A program made the translations under genes and the position numbers. Shown piece by piece: positions 61,785 through 64,000 of a stretch of DNA of 64,000 nt. The stretch comes from Anaerococcus porci. GTDB lineage: Bacteria > Bacillota > Clostridia > Tissierellales > Peptoniphilaceae. Where the stretch lies: positions 1-64,000 of the forward strand of contig NZ_VULQ01000003.1 of NCBI RefSeq assembly GCF_009696575.1, given 5' to 3'. Numbering within the stretch: position 1 is the first letter of the stretch; each line of letters begins with the position of its first letter. The notes beneath the pieces were generated by a model. The model was given only the letters and a program-made list of their open reading frames with translations, did not search any database and was not told where the DNA came from.

Positions 61785-62398
61785 AATTCCTCCTTAAATT
61801 CTTGCTTTTATTATATAATATATTGACATTTTTATAAACATTTAACAAATTTACTTAATAGTCTTATCTATAATTAAGTTATTAACAATTTTTATAGCTT
61901 AATTTTAACGTAAAGTAGGGAGTGATTTTACACTCCCTACCCTATTATTACCCATATTTTAACACACAAAACAAATCATTTCAAGATTAATTATGAATTA
62001 TATACTTCTTCTTGCTAGCTTAATTATATTTTCACTAATCTATTATTTTATTTGTTCTATAGTGTTTATAATGATTTAATTATATTATGAGTATTTTATA
62101 ATTTCAATTAATGGCTATTAGGTATTTTAAAAATTGTAGTCATAAAATTCCAAAAATATAAATTTTTCTCTAAAAAGTTGTGAAAATTTAGTAAAAGATA
62201 AATCATTAAGATTTCAAGACTTATCACTGATAAAATCTTGATGGACAAGAACTTCTAGATAAATTATATGAAGTTATAGAATGTTTATTGAATATAGACA
62301 AAGACTTAGTGAATTTTAAACTTAGAGATTTTATAGGAAAAATCTGATAACTCTAATACAAAAAATCTCGCAAAACACAATATAGCTTAGGATAGTTT
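61785..62398. other. Intergenic region upstream of gltX with a strong hairpin
   Basis: A perfect inverted repeat, GTAGGGAGTG with its complement, lies at 61915-61940 around a TTTTA-like loop, but no T-run follows. A short frame at about 62230-62345 reads LDGQELLDKLYEVIECLLNI then DKDLVNFKLRDFIGKI before a stop. It has protein-like composition but no start and is probably decayed. I see no RNA gene. Confidence 0.45.
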
Positions 62399-62599
62399 TC
62401 AATAGCAAGCCTAATTAAAGCTCTACTCGGCTAAGATAAGTCTAGTCTAGTCCAAGCTCTTATATCAGTAGTCTTATTTGGATTTGGTATAGAAAAAAAT
62501 AATAAAACATTCTATAATATAAGTATAGTTTTTTTGCTTGTCATATTTATTATTTTGTACAAGATTTTAGCAGAAGTTTTGTTTATAACTTCTTATTAG
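62399..62599 (+). pseudogene. Possible decayed membrane-protein gene
   Basis: A frame without a proper start reads SIASLIKALLG, a stop, then DKSSLVQALISVVLFGFGIE followed by a hydrophobic run VFLLVIFIILYKILAEVLFI and a stop. The order of a short amphipathic segment and two hydrophobic helices looks like a degraded small membrane protein. I do not recognise the family. Confidence 0.35.
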
Positions 62600-63175
62600 G
62601 ATTTCTTATCCATTTATAAATCTTGTAGCATTTCATGTGGCTTGCTTTATTACAAATTTTATCATATCTATATATCCTAATAAAATTATACTTAGAATTA
62701 AAGTAAGGTAAGCTTGTATTGATAAATTAATAGATTTATCTAAAAAAATCAATAAAGTTACAAGTAAAATAAAAAACAAAAGTGAAACTTATATCCATTC
62801 GACTATTATCTAATAGATAATCAATGATTTTATTAAGATTGTAAGAAATAACGAATCTTACAGTAAAAAATATGCTAAGTGTATAAAAACAGCTTAATAT
62901 AAGCAAGTAGCAATAATAAAAATGTTACGAAGCAAAAGATTAATCAATAGCAAATAATTAAGTTTCAAAAGCCTTCAAAACTACTAATTATGGAAAACCT
63001 AGTTTTAAACATAGTTAGAGCAGGAAAAATCAATAGAAATTTTAACATTATAAATTCTAAATGGTAATATATTTTTAAAAAAACATTTAAAGTAAATCAT
63101 TTTTTTTAAATAAAATCAGATAATAATTAATATTCACTTGTGATATAATTATATTAAAAATTTTAAGGAGGTAAT
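62600..63175. other. Intergenic, likely decayed DNA plus the promoter of the beta-helix gene
   Basis: About 575 very AT-rich bases with stop codons in all frames. Near the right end, TTCACT and TATAAT-like bases in TTCACTTGTGATATAAT (about 63132-63149) include an extended -10 (TGTGATATAAT) and can serve as a promoter for the next gene. Nothing else is recognised. Confidence 0.45.
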
Positions 63176-64000
63176 ATGGCTAGGTATTTGGTAGGAGATT
63201 CGATTGATACATGGAATTTTACTGACGCCTATAATAGTTGTAATGACAATGATATTATAGAGTTAGAAAAAAATTTCGAACTTTATCTCCCGAATGGTTT
63301 CATATTAAATAAAAACATTACTATTGAAGGTCATCTAGAAAATAAAAATAATACTGATTATTACACTAATAATATATATGGTGATTTTACAATAAAAAAT
63401 AAGTCTAATGTATTGCTTAAATCCCTTTGGATTGAGTGCATAAATAATACAAAAAATATATTAAATATAAAAGACTCATCTGTTGTAAGTTTAAATAATG
63501 TAGTATTAAAAAGATCAGAAAATATAAAGATTAATTCTAACGAGGGTAAGTATCCAGATATTTACTTAGATGTTAATTCTAAGCTTTTTATGGACTCAGT
63601 TACGACTTTTGATATAGAAGACAATTATTCTGTGTTTTTCTTTAAAAACTCAAGAGTAGAGATTAAAAATTCAAATATTAACTCAAATCTAACAGTGAAT
63701 AATTCAACAGTTAATATAGAAAATACCTCTATAAGCAAACATTATACAAATACAATTAATTGCCAAAACTCAACCTTATCTATAAAAAACTCTAGTGTAA
63801 AAGGAGGTTTTGTAGAAAAAGATTTGCCTTCTCTATACCTTAAAAATTCGAAACTCTATTCAAACAACTCTATATATGAACAAAATAAATATACTGCTAA
63901 TATTTACCTATCAGATAATTCATATATTGAATCTTCTAATGACACCATCTCATCATTAAATCTATCTGAAAGTAGAGGGCTAATTGAAAATACTACAATA
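63176..64000 (+). CDS. Right-handed beta-helix repeat protein, N-terminal 275 residues (cut by window end)
   Basis: The frame begins MARYLVGDSIDTWNFTDAYN after an AAGGAGG ribosome-binding site and stays open to the window end. There is no signal peptide or membrane helix. After an N-terminal segment that looks like a start of a solenoid (DNDIIELEKNFELYLPNGFI, then NKNITIEGHLEN) come repeated short strands with Asn/Ser turns: FTIKNKSNVLLKSLWIE, VSLNNVVLKRSENIKIN, VEIKNSNINSNLTVNN, VNIENTSISKH, LSIKNSSVKGG, LYLKNSKLYSNNS. This is a parallel beta-helix. Function unknown; the part beyond the window may carry another domain. No close neighbour explains it. Confidence 0.85.
   Translation, partial: MARYLVGDSIDTWNFTDAYNSCNDNDIIELEKNFELYLPNGFILNKNITIEGHLENKNNTDYYTNNIYGDFTIKNKSNVLLKSLWIECINNTKNILNIKDSSVVSLNNVVLKRSENIKINSNEGKYPDIYLDVNSKLFMDSVTTFDIEDNYSVFFFKNSRVEIKNSNINSNLTVNNSTVNIENTSISKHYTNTINCQNSTLSIKNSSVKGGFVEKDLPSLYLKNSKLYSNNSIYEQNKYTANIYLSDNSYIESSNDTISSLNLSESRGLIENTTI

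Noticed and set aside
61915-61940. Hairpin upstream of gltX as a T-box or terminator
   Set aside because: There is no T-box bulge sequence, no specifier stem and no T-run after the stem on either strand.

Overview
The window is AT-rich, densely coding DNA from a low-GC Gram-positive anaerobe. The gene content points to Tissierellia/Peptoniphilaceae, most likely an Anaerococcus-like coccus. Supporting signs are the Firmicutes gltX-cysS-rlmB-yacP order, a T-box before thrS, tetrahydrofolate and FMN riboswitches before ECF-transporter S components, pilus-type (class C) sortases, a wall-anchored mucin glycosidase and rubrerythrin. Genus is inference; no rRNA or tRNA gene was found in the window.

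Layout. 0-0.7 kb: right part of an IS256-family insertion sequence. 0.9-5.2 kb: CPBP membrane protease, oligoendopeptidase F and an M29 aminopeptidase. 5.5-8.1 kb: three overlapping class C sortase genes with no pilin gene beside them. 8.3-10.1 kb: DUF1659/DUF2922 small proteins, a small sigma-70 factor and a ComK-like protein, a possible competence or differentiation regulatory locus. 10.2-12.6 kb: nagB and the UPF0210/ACT pair. 13.1-20.2 kb: two mannitol-type PTS loci. One carries a hexulose-phosphate isomerase and an epimerase under a DeoR regulator; the other is mtlA-mtlD. 20.3-22.4 kb: rubrerythrin and pgi. 22.6-24.3 kb: decayed mobile DNA (DUF6900 relic, restriction-modification fragment, serine-recombinase fragment). 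24.3-26.6 kb: two unknown membrane proteins and an acetyltransferase. 27.1-32.5 kb: a giant wall-anchored GH101 endo-alpha-N-acetylgalactosaminidase. 32.8-38.8 kb: MATE exporter, FemAB transferase, ATP-grasp ligase and thrS with a T-box. 39.3-42.5 kb: FadR-type regulator, KdgT permease and FolT with a THF riboswitch. 42.7-53.9 kb: a large amino-sugar locus (GntR/UTRA regulator, AgaS, ABC transporter, Gfo/Idh enzyme, LacD, LacC, BadF-type kinase, DeoR regulator). 54.3-61.8 kb: RibU with an FMN riboswitch, a zinc-ribbon/SH3 protein, an RpoD-like sigma factor, yacP, rlmB, cysS and gltX. 63.2 kb to the end: the start of a beta-helix repeat protein cut by the window edge.

How it works together. 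The main system appears to be mucin O-glycan use. GH101 releases a Gal-GalNAc disaccharide at the surface, an ABC transporter imports sugar, and a sugar kinase, AgaS, LacC and LacD convert the amino-sugar to triose phosphates through tagatose phosphates. The same palindrome, TGGTAAYTACCA, lies 7-8 bases after the -10 box of three strong promoters: those of GH101, of the transporter operon and of agaS-gntR. This predicts one regulon under the GntR/UTRA protein although GH101 lies more than 10 kb away. NagA, a GH112 phosphorylase and LacAB are not in the window.

A family of five ~150-bp elements with GGGGCTGTTGCAAAAT-type inverted ends (MITE-like) is scattered from 24 to 54 kb; two copies in the same orientation bracket the GH101 gene.
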